This document shows positions 1 to 8,937 of a stretch of DNA of 64,000 nucleotides, in pieces. Numbering within the stretch: position 1 is the first letter of the stretch; every line of letters begins with the position of its first letter. The stretch lies in assembly GCF_046348265.1 (NCBI RefSeq), contig NZ_JAXMEO010000017.1. The stretch is one strand, 5' to 3'. The DNA comes from Pelomonas sp937871895 (lineage in GTDB: Bacteria; Pseudomonadota; Gammaproteobacteria; Burkholderiales; Burkholderiaceae_C). The notes below the pieces were generated by a model. It did no database searches. It was not told where the DNA came from and saw nothing but the letters and a program-made list of their open reading frames with translations. Both the position numbers and the translations under genes were made by a program.

Positions 1-722
1 CCGTAACCACCACCGCAGCTGTAGTCGTAGATTCCCACGTTGGCGGACGCCGAGTCCTGGACCAGCGCCAAAACGTCAAGATACTCACCCGCACCGACAA
101 GACCCAAGTCGACCGAGTAGTAGTCACCCGACCAGTAGTAATCGCCATCCGACGTGTCGGTGTCCGCGCCGGACAGCACGGTACCGCTGCGCGTGAAACT
201 CACGCCGCTCTGGTCGCGCGTCAAACTAGCAGCAGACTCAAACACTGAACTCCAGCCACCGGCTCCGTTCAGTTGCTTCTTCACAGAGGCTGAATAGCTG
301 GCGCTGAGGCTCTCACCAGCGCCCAAGCCAGCCGGGTCATAGATCGACGTGCTGATACTGCCGCCATAGATATGGAAGCTGATGAAGTAATGCTGGGCAA
401 AGCTGCTGTTGTTCTCGACTCGATAGGTGAAACTCGCCGTGGACGACGCATCACCGGTGCCCCAAACGTGTCCATGTACAGCGTATGCGCCAGCACCCGA
501 CGAGAACGAGTAGCCACTCGCTCGTCCGGTGGCGTCCGATGCGTCGGAATAGCTGGACGCATAATTTCCGCTGTTGCCGTTGGATGGGGTGGCCGTGGCA
601 GTGGCCACTGCGGCCGAACTATTTGCATCAAGGACAGGGTTTGCGCTGGCAGCGGCGCAGCCGAGCAGTGTGCCGAGTGCAGCCAATGTCATGCGCGAGA
701 GGCGAGCGTGGGGCAGGATCAT
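1..722 (-). CDS. Secreted protein of unknown function, C-terminus beyond the window
   Basis: The reading frame is open on the minus strand from an ATG at 722-720 to the window edge, about 240 residues with no stop, so the 3' end is missing. A GGAG Shine-Dalgarno lies just upstream of the start. The N-terminus is a signal sequence: an Arg-containing start, a hydrophobic stretch, then LLGCAAASA. It could be cut by signal peptidase I after ASA, or as a lipoprotein at the Cys of LLGC. The rest is Ser/Gly/Tyr/Asp-rich and beta-strand-like, as in exported PEP-CTERM-type or adhesin-like proteins, but the C-terminal sorting motif that would decide this is not in the window. No enzymatic motif is visible. 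I do not recognise the family. Confidence 0.6.
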   Translation of the reverse strand, partial: MILPHARLSRMTLAALGTLLGCAAASANPVLDANSSAAVATATATPSNGNSGNYASSYSDASDATGRASGYSFSSGAGAYAVHGHVWGTGDASSTASFTYRVENNSSFAQHYFISFHIYGGSISTSIYDPAGLGAGESLSASYSASVKKQLNGAGGWSSVFESAASLTRDQSGVSFTRSGTVLSGADTDTSDGDYYWSGDYYSVDLGLVGAGEYLDVLALVQDSASANVGIYDYSCGGGY

Positions 723-881
723 TCGATGTCTCCGGAATGTGAGCAATGAGCCCTGCAAACTTCGAGCCAACGGTGGCAAGTTTGTCTATCTATCAATGAG
801 TTGCCCATTGCACGCAGCCGCGCACGGACGCTTTTGTAAGCTTGGCCGACACCCCAGAACTTGGGGATTGGCGGTGCCTGC

Positions 882-2075
882 GTGAGTCGAATTCTTTTGG
901 TGTGGGAACTTGGCTCTGGTCTAGGGCACATCGACCGGTTGTTGGTCCTGGCGCGCAATCTTCGGTTCCGCGGACACGAGATCAGCTTGCTGCTTCGCGA
1001 TACGTCGCGCGCGCACCCGCGAGTCGCAGCTGAAGGTTTTCCGATGGGACAAGCACCTGTGTGGCTGCATCCGCTCGCCAGGCCGCTCGACCACGCCAAC
1101 TACACCAGTGTGCTGGCTTCAGCAGGTTGGATGGACGCGGTTGGGCTCGCTGGACTCATTGCCAGCTGGCGGCATGCCTACGATTGCATTCGGCCCGACT
1201 TGGTGCTTTGCGATCACGCGCCGACGGCGGCGCTGGCTGCCCGGCAATACCTCAAGAAGGTGTGGCGTGTGGGAAGCAGCTTCGAGGTGCCTCCGTCACA
1301 CGGTCATTTCACGGCAATGGCCTACTGGGACGCAGCCGCTCGTACCAGATGTGCAGCAGACGATGCTTCATTGCTCACACATGTCAATGCCGCATGTGCG
1401 TTGATTGGGGACCCGCCGCTGACCAATCTGCCCTCACTCTTTGACGATACCAAGGCAGCGATCGCCTCGATTCCCGAGCTGGCTCACTACGACGGGCACG
1501 ACGCCAACACCCCGTTTTGTGGCCCGTTCTTTCTCAGCGACAAGGGGCGTCCGGCAAATTGGCCACACGGCGATGGCGCACGAGTACTTGTGTACCTAGA
1601 GCCAAAGCACAGCGAGTTCACTGCACTCATGAGCGCTTTGGCAGGCTTGCCCGTTCGCGCGCTTGTGTACGCCAAGGGACTCAGCACCGAAGCGGCGGCT
1701 CGTCTGGCGGGGCCACGAATTCAATTCGAAAACGAACCCGTGCACATGGCTGACGCTCTAGCGCAAGCTCGGTTGGTGATCTCTCACGGTGGCCAAGGCA
1801 CGGTCACGGCAACCGCCCTGGCAGGACGACCGCAATTGGTCATCAACCGCCATATGGAGCAAGTGATGACCGGCCGGCGGGTGAGTCAACTGGGTATCGG
1901 CCTCGCGGTCAAACCGGGCGACAGGCCAGATTGGGCCGCTCTGGTGCGCCGGCTGCTCGACGATGTTCACTTCACAAACTCTGCCCAAGCGCTGGCATCG
2001 CGATACGCCGGCCAAACCGCCGAAACAACGGCAGCTCGCATCGCGGACCTGATAGAGGCCGACCTCCGTAGCTGA
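882..2075 (+). CDS. GT1-like glycosyltransferase (UDP-glycosyltransferase fold)
   Basis: About 397 residues. The N-terminal Rossmann half begins VSRILLVWELGSGLGH, the usual acceptor-domain start of GT-B glycosyltransferases with a GxGH loop. The C-terminal half has the nucleotide-sugar donor motif HGGQGT followed by an Ala/Gly-Arg-Pro loop and a His-Met-Glu-Gln segment, matching the HGG...P.....DQ pattern of the MGT/UGT family. I chose the GTG at 882 because the protein then starts directly at the first beta-strand; an in-frame upstream ATG at 861 would add seven uncharacteristic residues. It should transfer a sugar from a nucleotide donor to a small or lipid acceptor in the cytosol, but the substrate cannot be read from sequence. 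It stands alone, convergent with the methyltransferase at 2085. Confidence 0.75.
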   Translation: MSRILLVWELGSGLGHIDRLLVLARNLRFRGHEISLLLRDTSRAHPRVAAEGFPMGQAPVWLHPLARPLDHANYTSVLASAGWMDAVGLAGLIASWRHAYDCIRPDLVLCDHAPTAALAARQYLKKVWRVGSSFEVPPSHGHFTAMAYWDAAARTRCAADDASLLTHVNAACALIGDPPLTNLPSLFDDTKAAIASIPELAHYDGHDANTPFCGPFFLSDKGRPANWPHGDGARVLVYLEPKHSEFTALMSALAGLPVRALVYAKGLSTEAAARLAGPRIQFENEPVHMADALAQARLVISHGGQGTVTATALAGRPQLVINRHMEQVMTGRRVSQLGIGLAVKPGDRPDWAALVRRLLDDVHFTNSAQALASRYAGQTAETTAARIADLIEADLRS

Positions 2076-2084
2076 CGACGCCTA

Positions 2085-3317
2085 TCAAGCGCTCCCCAGC
2101 AGCTGCTCCAACCGCTGCTCCCGCAGCCCGTAGAAGTGCTTGATTTCGGCAATCTGCGCCAGCAGTTCGGGCCGCCGCGCCGCCAAGGCCTCGGCCGCAG
2201 CCCCGTGGGCCTTCACCGCCAGGATCATCTTGTTCTTGCTGGTGTGCTCCAGCGCGATGAACTCGAACACCTGGGTCGTGTAGCCCTGGCTCTCCAGCAG
2301 CAGCGCGCGCAGTGAGTCGGTGACCATCTCGGCCTCCTGGCCCAGGTGGATGCCGTGTTTGAGCATGGGCCGCAAAGCAGAGGGCAGCTGCATCTGCGGG
2401 CGCAGCTCCTTGTGACAGCAGGGCGAGCTGAGCAGGATCTGGGCGCCGGCCTGCACCCCAAGGTGCAGGGCATGGTCGGTCGCGATGTCGCAGGCGTGCA
2501 GAGCCACCATCACATCGAGCTGGCTGGCGGCGATGGAGCGCAGATCGCCCTCGTCAAAGCGCAGGCCTTGCAGCGCGTTGTCGGCCACCACGGCGTTGCA
2601 GAGCTGGACCATGTCTTTGCGCAGCTCCAGGCCTGTCACGCGCGGGGCGGCGCCGTGGCGCAGCAGCCAGTCGTGCAGCGCAAAGGTCAGGTAGCCCTTG
2701 CCGGAGCCGAAATCCGCCACACGGATGGGCTGTAGGCTGCCTGCCAAGGCCGAGTCGGCAAAGGCCGCCGCAAAGATCTCGACGAAGCGATTGATCTGCT
2801 TCCACTTGCGTGCCATGGCGGGCACGAGCGCCGGCTCGCCTTTGACGAGGTGGGTGAGCCCAAGGCCGGCCCAGACCGGGTTGCTCAATTCGAGCGGGCG
2901 GACCTTGGCCTTGTCGTGGCTCTCGGGCGCAGCCTCTGTCGCCACGCGGCTTGCGCGCAGGCTCGCCCGGCCCTTGCGGCTCAGGGCGAACTGCAGCTCC
3001 TCGGTGTCGGTGTGCAGGTGGGCGTTGCGGAACGCACTGCCAAGCAGCTGCTGCAGCTGCTGGAGGCTCTCCTCCAGGCCCAGGTTCTTGGTGACGTCGC
3101 GCGTCTGGTAGCGCCACAGCCAGGAGAGCTGCGGCTGGCCTTTGAGCTCGATGCGCCGCACGGTCACGCGCTCCAGGCCCTCCTCGTCGCCGCAGGGGCT
3201 GGCCAGCAGCAGCTTGACGAAACGGCCCGCCGCCAGCGCCGTGCGCGTGCGCTGCACAAAGCGCTCGGCGGGTTCGGCGTCGGCAGCGGGAGGTGGGGTC
3301 ACGAGCGAAGAGAACAT
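2085..3317 (-). CDS. Class I SAM-dependent methyltransferase (Methyltransf_32-like)
   Basis: 410 residues from the ATG at 3317; an in-frame ATG further upstream (3425) would give 36 extra unlikely residues and overlap the next gene. SAM-binding motif I, VADFGSGKGYLTFAL, lies near residues 200-214, followed by an ELR post-I acidic strand and an SSPCCHKELR segment that is characteristic of this methyltransferase group in proteobacteria. The N-terminal 190 residues form a separate domain with no recognised motif. Family members are often annotated only as SAM-dependent methyltransferase; a nucleic-acid substrate is plausible but unproven. It is divergent from the small secreted protein at 3406 with about 90 bp between the starts. 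Confidence 0.75.
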   Translation of the reverse strand: MFSSLVTPPPAADAEPAERFVQRTRTALAAGRFVKLLLASPCGDEEGLERVTVRRIELKGQPQLSWLWRYQTRDVTKNLGLEESLQQLQQLLGSAFRNAHLHTDTEELQFALSRKGRASLRASRVATEAAPESHDKAKVRPLELSNPVWAGLGLTHLVKGEPALVPAMARKWKQINRFVEIFAAAFADSALAGSLQPIRVADFGSGKGYLTFALHDWLLRHGAAPRVTGLELRKDMVQLCNAVVADNALQGLRFDEGDLRSIAASQLDVMVALHACDIATDHALHLGVQAGAQILLSSPCCHKELRPQMQLPSALRPMLKHGIHLGQEAEMVTDSLRALLLESQGYTTQVFEFIALEHTSKNKMILAVKAHGAAAEALAARRPELLAQIAEIKHFYGLREQRLEQLLGSA

Positions 3318-3405
3318 GGGGCCCGATTGTCGGGCTCCTAAAATGCAAGCCCTCGTGCTGCAGGCCCGCCCTGCAGATCCCCTCCACAGCCTCTGGACAA
3401 ATACC

Positions 3406-3795
3406 ATGACCCGCTGTGTCTTCACGGCTGCCCTCGCAGCCGTCGCCCTCGTGGCCGCCGCGCCCGCCCAGGCCCAAACCCACCGCCCCTTCCCCGCCTA
3501 CGCGCTGCGTGGCGAGTTCGTCGTCGTGCAAACGCCCGATGTGCTGCTCAACGGCCAGCCCGCCCGTCTCGCGCCCGGCGCGCGCATCAAGGGCGACACC
3601 AATTTGCTGCTGCAGCCCGCCAGCCTGACCGGCCAGAAGTTCGTCGTGCACTACACGGTGGAACCGGGCGGTTTGATCATGGACGTTTGGGTGCTCAACC
3701 CCGCCGAGCTGGCCAACAAGGTGTGGCCGCGCACGCCGCAGGAAGGCGCGACGTGGCTCTTCAACCCCGGCGACCAGACCTGGGTGAAGCCATGA
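3406..3795 (+). CDS. Small exported protein of unknown function, translationally coupled to miaB
   Basis: 129 residues. A clear signal peptide (MTRCVFTAALAAVALVAAAPAQA) ends in an AQA signal-peptidase-I site, leaving a mature protein of about 105 residues, so it is probably periplasmic. The mature part is conserved-looking and Pro/Trp-containing (ending GDQTWVKP), with no catalytic motif I recognise. Its stop overlaps the miaB start as ATGA, so the two are very likely one transcript with coupled translation. The frame extends upstream, but only the ATG at 3406 gives a signal peptide. Proteins of this kind upstream of miaB are common in Burkholderiales and remain without assigned function. Confidence 0.7.
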   Translation: MTRCVFTAALAAVALVAAAPAQAQTHRPFPAYALRGEFVVVQTPDVLLNGQPARLAPGARIKGDTNLLLQPASLTGQKFVVHYTVEPGGLIMDVWVLNPAELANKVWPRTPQEGATWLFNPGDQTWVKP

Positions 3796-5141
3796 GCGAG
3801 GCCCCAATGAAGAAGGTCTACATCAAGACCTACGGCTGCCAGATGAACGAGTACGACTCGGACAAGATGGCCGACGTGCTGGGCGCGGCCCAGGGCTTCG
3901 AGAAGACCGACGACCCCGAGAGCGCCGACCTCATCCTCTTCAACACCTGCTCGGTGCGTGAGAAGGCGCAGGAGAAGGTCTTCAGCGACCTCGGCCGCGT
4001 GAAGCACCTCAAGGAGCGCGGCGTGATGATCGGCGTCGGCGGCTGCGTGGCAAGCCAGGAAGGCGCTGCCATCGTCGAGCGGGCTCCTTATGTGGACGTC
4101 GTCTTTGGCCCGCAGACCCTGCACCGCCTGCCGCAGATGTTGCAGGCCCGCCGCGACCAGCGCCGCCCGCAGGTGGACATCTCCTTCCCCGAGATCGAGA
4201 AGTTCGACCACCTACCCCCGGCCAAGGTCGAGGGCGCGTCCGCCTTCGTCTCCATCATGGAAGGCTGCTCCAAGTACTGCAGCTACTGCGTCGTGCCCTA
4301 CACGCGCGGTGAAGAGGTCTCGCGGCCCTTTGACGACGTGCTGACCGAGATCGCCGGCCTCGCCGACCAGGGGGTGATGGAGATCAATCTGCTGGGCCAG
4401 AACGTCAATGCCTACCGGGGCAAGATGGGCGACACCAGCGAGATGGCCGACCTCGCGCTGCTGCTCGAATACGCCGCCGAGATCCCCGGCATCCGCCGCC
4501 TGCGCTTCACCACCAGCCACCCCAACGAGTTCAGCCCCCGCCTCATCGAGGCCTACGGCAAGATCCCCCAGCTCGTGAACCACCTGCACCTGCCCGTGCA
4601 GCACGGCAGCGACCGCATCCTGATGGCCATGAAGCGCGGCTACACGGCGCTGGAGTTCAAGAGCATCGTGCGCAAGCTACGCGCCATCCGCCCGGACCTG
4701 CGCTTGGCTAGCGACTTCATCGTCGGCTTCCCCGGCGAGACGGACGAGGACCACGCCAAGCTGATGAAGCTCGTCGAAGACATCGGCTTCGACCAAAGCT
4801 TCAGCTTCATCTTCAGCCCCCGCCCCGGCACACCGGCGGCGGCACTGGAAGACACCACGCCCTACGAGACCAAGGTCCGCCGCCTGCAGGAGCTGCAAGC
4901 CGCCGTCGAGGCGCACTCGGTGTCCATCAGCGAGCGCATGGTCGGCAGCGTCGAGCAAGTGCTCGTCACCGGCACCTCCAAGAAAGACCCCAACGAGCTG
5001 ACCGGCCGCACCGAGTGCAACCGCATCGTCAACTTCAAGGGCCACCCCCGCCTCATCCACCAGATGGTGCCGATGGAAATCACCACCGCCTATGCGCACT
5101 CGCTGCGGGGTGAGGTGGTGACGTCTGAAACCGTGATCTAG
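3792..5141 (+). CDS. miaB: tRNA-2-methylthio-N6-dimethylallyladenosine synthase MiaB
   Basis: 449 residues, normal for the family. MiaB is a radical-SAM methylthiotransferase that converts i6A37 to ms2i6A37 in tRNAs reading UNN codons. The N-terminal UPF0004 domain carries the three cluster-binding cysteines C16 (YGCQMN), C53 (NTCSV) and C85 (GGCVA). The radical-SAM domain has the CxxxCxxC triad C159, C163 and C166 (GCSKYCSYC) and the VGFPGETDEDH segment. The C-terminus holds a TRAM RNA-binding domain. I use the ATG at 3792, which overlaps the preceding stop and starts MSEAPMKKVYIKTYGC. All key residues are present. Confidence 0.97.
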   Translation: MSEAPMKKVYIKTYGCQMNEYDSDKMADVLGAAQGFEKTDDPESADLILFNTCSVREKAQEKVFSDLGRVKHLKERGVMIGVGGCVASQEGAAIVERAPYVDVVFGPQTLHRLPQMLQARRDQRRPQVDISFPEIEKFDHLPPAKVEGASAFVSIMEGCSKYCSYCVVPYTRGEEVSRPFDDVLTEIAGLADQGVMEINLLGQNVNAYRGKMGDTSEMADLALLLEYAAEIPGIRRLRFTTSHPNEFSPRLIEAYGKIPQLVNHLHLPVQHGSDRILMAMKRGYTALEFKSIVRKLRAIRPDLRLASDFIVGFPGETDEDHAKLMKLVEDIGFDQSFSFIFSPRPGTPAAALEDTTPYETKVRRLQELQAAVEAHSVSISERMVGSVEQVLVTGTSKKDPNELTGRTECNRIVNFKGHPRLIHQMVPMEITTAYAHSLRGEVVTSETVI

Positions 5142-5144
5142 GCT

Positions 5145-5408
5145 TCAGCGCCGGGTCAGCCACCACTGCGGCAGGCTGACGCCGGTGATCAGCAAGGCAT
5201 AGCCCGCCATCTTGCCGTCCCGCCCCAGCAGCAGCAGCGCCAGCCCGATGGCCGCCATGCCCCCCAGGCCGCCCCACAGCACCATCTTGCGCAGGTCCAT
5301 GCGCTGAGCGCGCCAGACCACTCGCAGCAGCAGCGCCAGCAGCACCGACACACCCCAAGCGGGGGCCAGCAAATTCGTCACATGCCACAGGGCATCCAGC
5401 GGGGTCAC
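5145..5408 (-). CDS. Small inner-membrane protein of unknown function
   Basis: About 87 residues from a GTG at 5408-5406 (VTPLDALWHVTNLLAPAWG). Two or three hydrophobic segments are visible, including GVSVLLALLLRVVW, MVLWGGLGGMAAIGLALLLL and YALLITGVSLPQWW, separated by short basic loops (RAQRMDLRK, GRDGK). It looks like a polytopic inner-membrane protein. It lies between miaB and hemA on the opposite strand, ending 3 bp from the miaB stop (convergent). The start is uncertain because only a weak purine-rich site precedes the GTG. No function can be assigned. Confidence 0.55.
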   Translation of the reverse strand: MTPLDALWHVTNLLAPAWGVSVLLALLLRVVWRAQRMDLRKMVLWGGLGGMAAIGLALLLLGRDGKMAGYALLITGVSLPQWWLTRR

Positions 5409-5416
5409 TGGGGCAC

Positions 5417-5480
5417 CCTTCGGCCTTCGGCCTGTCCCGCCAAGCGGGAGCGAGCTTGCTTGGAGCGGTCCTGCGCTGCG
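5417..5480. repeat. Short palindrome cluster between divergent genes
   Basis: GGCCTTCGGCC (5422-5432) is followed at once by a TCCCGC-CAA-GCGGGA hairpin (5435-5449). It lies just upstream of the small membrane gene and 60 bp before hemA, and resembles a dispersed intergenic palindromic repeat. Copy number elsewhere in the genome cannot be judged from this window. Confidence 0.35.
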
Positions 5481-5540
5481 CTCATTGATCCAGGGCAAGG
5501 GTCGTGATAGGGGTCCGAATCCTACAATCCGCCCCCAGAT

Positions 5541-6800
5541 ATGTCCGTCTTCGCCCTCGGCCTGAACCACCAATCCGCACCGCTCGACCTGCGGGGCCGG
5601 TTTGCGTTCACGCTGGAGCAACTGGCGCCCTCGTTGACCGGCCTGCGCGAGAAGCTCACTGGCACGCCTGAGGCTGCGATCCTCTCGACCTGCAACCGCA
5701 CCGAGCTCTACGTGGCGGCGCCCCAGGCGCAGGTGCAGCCGGCCCTTGACTGGCTGGCCCAGCGTGGCGGCATTGGCCGGGACGCCCTCAGCCCCCACGC
5801 CTACGTGCTGCAAGGCAGCGCCGCCGCGCGGCACGCCTTCCGCGTCGCCAGCGGGCTCGACTCCATGGTGCTGGGCGAGCCTCAAATCCTGGGCCAGATG
5901 AAGCAGGCGGTGCGCGAGGCCGATGCGGCCGGCGCCCTCGGGACCACGCTGCACCAGCTCTTCCAGCGCAGCTTTGCTGTGGCCAAGGAGGTGCGCACCT
6001 CGACCGAGATCGGCGCCCACTCCATCAGCATGGCGGCCGCCGCCGTGCGCCTGGCCAGCCAATTGTTTGAGGACCTGGCCCAGACCCGCGTGCTCTTCGT
6101 CGGCGCGGGCGAGATGATCGAACTCGTCGCCACGCACTTCGCCGCGCGCACGCCGCGCCACATGGCCGTGGCCAACCGGACGCTGGAGCGGGGCGAGAAG
6201 CTGGCCGCGCACTTCGGCGCCGAGGCCATACGCCTGACCGACCTGACCGAACGCCTGCACGAGTTCGACATCGTCGTCTCCTGCACCGCGTCCAGCCTGC
6301 CCTTGATCGGCAAGGGCGCCGTCGAGCGCGCGCTCAAACGCCGCAAGCACCGGCCGGTCTTCATGGTCGACCTGGCTGTGCCGCGCGACATCGAGCCCGA
6401 GGTGGCTGGCCTCGCCGACGTCTACCTCTACACCGTCGATGAGCTCGCCACCCAGGTGCAAACCGCCGGCGAGAAGCGCCAGGCCGCCGTGGCCCAGGCC
6501 GAGGCCATCGTCGAGACCGGCGTGCAAAGCTTCATGCACTGGCTGGACCAGCGCCACACCGTGCCTTTGATCCAGGCCCTGCACGCGCAGTCGGACGAAT
6601 GGCGCGCCCACGAACTGGCCCGCGCCCGCAAGCTGCTGGCCAAGGGCGCCGATGTGGACGAGGTGCTCGACGCCCTCTCGCGCGGCCTCACGCAAAAGTT
6701 GCTGCACGGCACGCTGGCCGAACTCGGCAGCGCCGACGGCGAGCAGCGCCTGCAACTGGCCCAGACCGTCTCCCGCCTGTTTCTGCGCGGCAAGCATTAG
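5541..6800 (+). CDS. hemA: Glutamyl-tRNA reductase HemA
   Basis: 419 residues, the usual length. It catalyses NADPH-dependent reduction of glutamyl-tRNA(Glu) to glutamate-1-semialdehyde, the first committed step of C5-pathway tetrapyrrole synthesis. The catalytic cysteine is C51 in ILSTCNRTELY. GLDSMVLGEPQILGQ (tRNA/substrate region) and the NADPH-binding Rossmann segment VLFVGAGEMIELVA follow, with a C-terminal helical dimerisation domain. It begins MSVFALGLNHQSAP, typical of the family. A TACAAT hexamer at 5523-5528 is only 13 bp before the ATG and has no good -35, so I do not call it a promoter. prfA and prmC follow on the same strand, as in many betaproteobacteria. Confidence 0.97.
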   Translation: MSVFALGLNHQSAPLDLRGRFAFTLEQLAPSLTGLREKLTGTPEAAILSTCNRTELYVAAPQAQVQPALDWLAQRGGIGRDALSPHAYVLQGSAAARHAFRVASGLDSMVLGEPQILGQMKQAVREADAAGALGTTLHQLFQRSFAVAKEVRTSTEIGAHSISMAAAAVRLASQLFEDLAQTRVLFVGAGEMIELVATHFAARTPRHMAVANRTLERGEKLAAHFGAEAIRLTDLTERLHEFDIVVSCTASSLPLIGKGAVERALKRRKHRPVFMVDLAVPRDIEPEVAGLADVYLYTVDELATQVQTAGEKRQAAVAQAEAIVETGVQSFMHWLDQRHTVPLIQALHAQSDEWRAHELARARKLLAKGADVDEVLDALSRGLTQKLLHGTLAELGSADGEQRLQLAQTVSRLFLRGKH

Positions 6801-6885
6801 CGTCGCTGTTTGATGCCCCTCCGCCCCTGCAGAAGCAGGCGCGGCTCCGAACCTCAAACACCGAACTCGCCCTCCTCCTCCCCCG

Positions 6886-7971
6886 ATGAAAGACTCCCTG
6901 CGCCAGCAGTTCGAGCGCTTAGGCCTGCGCCTCGCCGAGCTGGACACCCTCCTCGCCGACGGCAGCATCGCCGCCGACATGAAGCGCTACCGCGCGCTGA
7001 CCAAGGAGCAGTCAGAGGCCAGCCAGTTGGTCAGCACCTACCGCCGCTACGAGCAGGTGGAGCGCGACGTGGCCGCTGCGCGCGACATGCTCAGCGACCC
7101 CGACATGGCCGAGATGGCGCGCGAGGAGATCGCGGCTGGCGAGGCCGAACTCGCCCACCTGCACGAGGAGCTGCAGCTCGCCCTGATCCCCAAGGACCCG
7201 GACGACGAACGCAACGCCTTCCTCGAAATCCGCGCCGGCACCGGCGGGGACGAGAGCGCCCTCTTCGCGGCCGACCTCGCCCGCATGTACCTGCGCTATG
7301 CCGAGCGCCAGGGTTGGCGCAGCGAGGTGCTGTCCAGCAACGAATCGGACCTTGGCGGCTACAAGGAGCTGGTGGTGCGCATCGAGGGTGATGGCGTCTA
7401 TGGCCGCCTCAAGTTTGAAAGTGGCGGCCACCGCGTGCAGCGCGTGCCGGCCACCGAGGCGCAAGGACGCATCCACACCAGCGCCTGCACGGTGGCCGTG
7501 ATGCCCGAGCCCGACGAGGCCGAGGCCATCACGCTGAACCCGGCCGACCTGCGCATCGACACCTTCCGCGCCAGCGGGGCCGGCGGCCAGCACATCAACA
7601 AGACCGACTCCGCCGTGCGCGTCGTCCATCTGCCCACCGGCATCGTGGCCGAATGCCAGGACGGCCGCAGCCAGCACAGCAACAAGGCCAAGGCCCTGCA
7701 GGTGCTGCAGGCACGCATCCAGGAGAAGGAGCGCAGCGAACGCGCCGCCAAGGAGGCCGCCACCCGCAAGGGCCTGATCGGCAGCGGCGACCGCAGCGAC
7801 CGCATCCGCACCTACAACTTCCCGCAGGGCCGGCTGACCGACCACCGGATCAACCTCACGCTCTACAAGCTCGGCCAGATCATGGACGGCGACCTCGACG
7901 ACATTGCCGCCGGCCTGCAGGCCGCTCAGGCGGCCGAGCAACTCGCCCAGTTGGAGGAAGGTCGCACGTGA
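6886..7971 (+). CDS. prfA: Peptide chain release factor 1
   Basis: 361 residues. RF1 reads UAA and UAG stop codons and triggers peptidyl-tRNA hydrolysis. The GGQ motif is at residues 233-235 (GAGGQHINKTDSAVR); its Gln is the substrate of PrmC, encoded next. The stop-codon recognition tripeptide is PAT at 188-190 (RVPATEAQGR), the PxT signature that separates RF1 from RF2 (SPF). It follows hemA by 85 bp and overlaps prmC by 4 bp (GTGA), so coupled expression with its own modifying enzyme is expected. Confidence 0.97.
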   Translation: MKDSLRQQFERLGLRLAELDTLLADGSIAADMKRYRALTKEQSEASQLVSTYRRYEQVERDVAAARDMLSDPDMAEMAREEIAAGEAELAHLHEELQLALIPKDPDDERNAFLEIRAGTGGDESALFAADLARMYLRYAERQGWRSEVLSSNESDLGGYKELVVRIEGDGVYGRLKFESGGHRVQRVPATEAQGRIHTSACTVAVMPEPDEAEAITLNPADLRIDTFRASGAGGQHINKTDSAVRVVHLPTGIVAECQDGRSQHSNKAKALQVLQARIQEKERSERAAKEAATRKGLIGSGDRSDRIRTYNFPQGRLTDHRINLTLYKLGQIMDGDLDDIAAGLQAAQAAEQLAQLEEGRT

Positions 7972-8765
7972 GCTTTGACGAGTTGCTCGTCGAAGCCCGC
8001 CGCCTCGGGCTGGAGCGCCAAGACGCCCTCGCCTGGCTGGCCCATGTCTCGGGCCATGACCGCACTTGGCTGTTCGCCCATGGCGACGAGGCTGCACCCG
8101 CCAATGCTGCCGCCGGCCTGCAGCGCCTGGCTGCCGGCGAGCCCCTGGCCCACCTGACTGGCTGGCAGCCCTTCCATGACCTGGTGCTGGCCGTGACGCC
8201 CGATGTGCTCATTCCCCGGCCCGACACCGAGGCGCTGGTGGAGTGGGCGCTGGAGTTGGCGCCCGGTGGTGCCCGCGTTGCCGACCTCGGCACCGGCTCC
8301 GGCGCCATCGCCCTGGCTTTGAAGGCAGCGCGGCCCGACCTTGCCGTGACGGCCACCGACCTGAGCCCCACCGCCCTGGCCGTGGCCCGCGCCAATGGCG
8401 AGCGACTGGGTCTCGCCGTGGATTGGCGCCTGGGCTCGTGGCTCGCGCCGTTGGCGGGCGAGGCGTTCGACCTCATCGTCAGCAACCCGCCCTACATCGC
8501 CGCCGATGACCCCCACCTCGCCGCGCTGACGCACGAACCCCTGGGCGCCCTCACCCCAGGCGGAGACGGCCTGGCCGACCTGGCCCACCTGGCGGCCACC
8601 TCCCCAACGCACCTGCACCCCGGCGGCTGGCTGCTGCTGGAGCACGGCTGGGACCAGGCCGAGGCCGTGCAGCGCCTGCTGGCACAAGCCGGCTTTGCCA
8701 ACGTACGCAGCCAGACAGACCGCGCCGGGCGGCCCCGCTGCACCGGCGGGCGCTGGCAGGGCTGA
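7968..8765 (+). CDS. prmC: Release factor glutamine methyltransferase PrmC
   Basis: 265 residues from the GTG at 7968, which overlaps the prfA stop. PrmC N5-methylates the glutamine of the GGQ motif in release factors using SAM. Motif I is VADLGTGSGAIALAL and the catalytic NPPY is in IVSNPPYIAADDPHL, with the family's RPDTEALVEWAL segment in between. A helical N-terminal domain (SFDELLVEARRLGLERQDALAWLAHV) precedes the catalytic domain. The GTG start fits because it puts translation immediately downstream of RF1. Confidence 0.95.
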   Translation: MSFDELLVEARRLGLERQDALAWLAHVSGHDRTWLFAHGDEAAPANAAAGLQRLAAGEPLAHLTGWQPFHDLVLAVTPDVLIPRPDTEALVEWALELAPGGARVADLGTGSGAIALALKAARPDLAVTATDLSPTALAVARANGERLGLAVDWRLGSWLAPLAGEAFDLIVSNPPYIAADDPHLAALTHEPLGALTPGGDGLADLAHLAATSPTHLHPGGWLLLEHGWDQAEAVQRLLAQAGFANVRSQTDRAGRPRCTGGRWQG

Positions 8766-8809
8766 GGGCGCCGTCGGATCCGCACCACAGCCGCCGGCTT
8801 GCACGAACC

Positions 8810-8825
8810 GGGTAACCGGTTACCC
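8810..8825. promoter_or_regulatory. Perfect 16-bp palindrome GGGTAACCGGTTACCC, likely operator
   Basis: A perfect palindrome with a central CG, the layout of LacI/GalR-family operators (core AACCGGTT). It lies 45 bp after prmC and 113 bp before the outer-membrane-protein start, the only promoter-sized gap in this operon. The regulator is not in the window. Confidence 0.5.
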
Positions 8826-8937
8826 GCAAATTGCTTGGCATGTACCAGCTGTTTCCCAAAGTTTCTGGCCCCCCTAGAAAGCGCGTGCAGACGTAGCATC
8901 AGGTCCCGGTGCACCGCTGCATCGGCAGGAGATGACC

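Noticed and set aside
5523..5528. TACAAT as a hemA promoter -10
   Set aside because: No -35 at a proper distance and it would leave a leader of only a few bases.
5145..6980. 611-codon open frame on the minus strand across hemA
   Set aside because: It runs antisense to a certain hemA and is a product of high GC; only its last 87 codons, from the GTG at 5408, look like a protein.
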